NCBI GenBank assembly: GCA_019973155.2 | Contig: BPQB01000163.1 | Location: 1-27,750, forward strand | DNA from: Phanerochaete sordida | Lineage: Eukaryota; Basidiomycota; Agaricomycetes; Polyporales; Phanerochaetaceae | Reading direction: 5' to 3' | Length of the DNA stretch: 27,750 nucleotides | Shown: piece by piece, positions 26,894 through 27,750 of the stretch | Layout: each line of letters opens with the position of its first letter | Numbering within the stretch: position 1 is the stretch's first letter | Notes under the pieces: generated by a model | What the model was told of the DNA's origin: nothing | Database searches by the model: none | Seen by the model: the letters and a program-made list of their open reading frames with translations, nothing else | Program-made: the position numbers and the translations under genes

Positions 26894-27750
26894 ATGGCGA
26901 AAAGCAAAGCCACCGCGCCTGTCGAGTCGAACGACCCACCGTCCTCTGGAGAAGACGAAGTGGAAGAGGTTCCGCCGCCACCTGCATCGACGCAAGCGAA
27001 ATCAGACGAAGACAAGAAGGCACGCTTCGAGAAGAAGTACAAGACCTCTACAAGGACAAACGAGAAGGTCTTAGGTAAGTACTGCTGCTTCTAGGGCTTG
27101 TCCGGGCTTGCGGTACTAATATTGCACGCTAGAACTTCAACAAGCAGCATGGCGGTCGACCACCTACGACCATTTCGAGCCCCCCCGAATCGTCATCGTT
27201 GACGGCGAAGTCAAATATGTATTTGACTGCAAAACCAAGTACGTGTAGCTATCTATCTGAATATGTGTATGTAGCTAATCATATGTGCGCCGGCGCACAT
27301 TGTAGCCCCTCCGCGAAGCCGTTGACGCGCGCACGCTGGGACGACTCAACCAGCAACCTAGTCCGCCACGTTCACGCTTGCGAGAAGGACAAGAAACCAC
27401 CCCCAGGGCAGAAGGCTATCGACGCGTTCGCGCAGGGAACAACATACAATCCCGCGAAATTCCGCTACAAGCTCGCCATTTGGGTTGCCCGCCGCCATTG
27501 CCCCTACGCAATCGTACAGGATCCCGAGTTCCTAGAGCTCCTCCAGATGTTGAACTCGAAGGTGGAGGTCCCGCATCCGACCACTGTCTCGCGCGACGTA
27601 CGCGAGATCTTTGCTATCGCGCGAACGTCCATTGGTAAACTACTGCAGGTATGTAGCAAGCTATCTAGTCCTCCTGGATGTATCTAACTCGACTGTTCAA
27701 CGTTTGTCAGGACCATCCCGGCCGCCTGCACTTGTGTCTCGACGGATGGA
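26894..27750 (+). CDS. hAT-C transposase, 5' part (continues past the window)
   Basis: Exons 26894-27074, 27133-27238, 27306-27648 and 27711-27750 join in phase through GT..AG introns of about 60 nt. The protein starts MAKSKATAPVESND, has an acidic/proline-rich N-terminus, then a zinc-finger-like region (VFDCKTN, STSNLVRHVHACEKDKK) of BED type split by the second intron, then AIDAFAQG, a KLAIWVARRHCPYAIVQDPE segment, KVEVPHPTTVSRDVREIF, and at the window end HLCLDGW, the start of the hAT catalytic core with its first Asp. No stop or frameshift is seen in the 223 codons available, so this copy is the best candidate in the window for an intact hAT gene. No terminal tract was recognised within the 700 bp upstream. 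Confidence 0.85.

Overview
The window looks like a transposon-rich accessory region of a basidiomycete (Agaricomycete) nuclear genome. The signs are intron-dense genes with about 50-nt GT..AG introns, several hAT transposases in the style common in mushroom-forming fungi, a chromodomain Ty3/gypsy retrotransposon, and a gene with a DUF6532-type domain, which I know mainly from Agaricomycetes. No rRNA, tRNA, CRISPR or bacterial-type operon was seen. All assignments come from reading the translation by eye; no database search was run.

Layout. 1-116 is the palindromic end of a hAT-like element lying mostly outside the window. 117-5376 is gene-poor. It holds a weak CxxC ORF (456-881, minus), two exactly 425-bp inverted copies of a short element with terminal inverted repeats (1710-2134 and 3248-3672), and a decayed fragment of an NRPS-like (adenylate-forming) reductase (4687-5136, minus). 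5377-7794 is the 5' half of a hAT element, hAT-A: terminal palindromes, then an eight-exon transposase that is open until it meets the LTR of a chromovirus. 7795-17783 is that chromovirus on the minus strand, with one LTR at its 3' end, then integrase/chromodomain, RNase H, RT, protease and gag. Its pol carries five stop codons, and the integrase is split by a 4.4-kb AT-rich insertion (about 9043-13491) that itself contains a frameshifted hAT transposase, hAT-B. This gives three levels of nesting: hAT-B inside the gypsy element inside hAT-A. The gypsy 5' LTR, its primer-binding site and the other half of hAT-A are absent. In their place a diverged relative of the 425-bp element abuts the gag start.

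18758-26131 carries three intact-looking genes on the minus strand. They are a 13-exon, 1025-codon gene with a DUF6532-like C-terminal domain and long charged repeats (18758-22445), a two-exon gene of an unnamed Agaricomycete-type family (22888-about 25168), and a three-exon gene of unknown function with an acidic tail (25378-26131). A palindromic GACCC/GGGTC tract (about 25147-25280) lies between the last two. 26894 to the window end is the intact 5' part of a third hAT transposase, hAT-C (plus).

What acts together: the mobile genes form a nested stack whose order of insertion can be read. The three co-directional host-like genes share no recognised pathway. Their co-location inside transposon-rich DNA is the main candidate for an undescribed unit, but that is inference. 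The most distinctive single signals are four TGACTCA sites at exact 10-bp spacing in the gypsy LTR, and a terminal inverted repeat that spells a splice acceptor followed by ATG.
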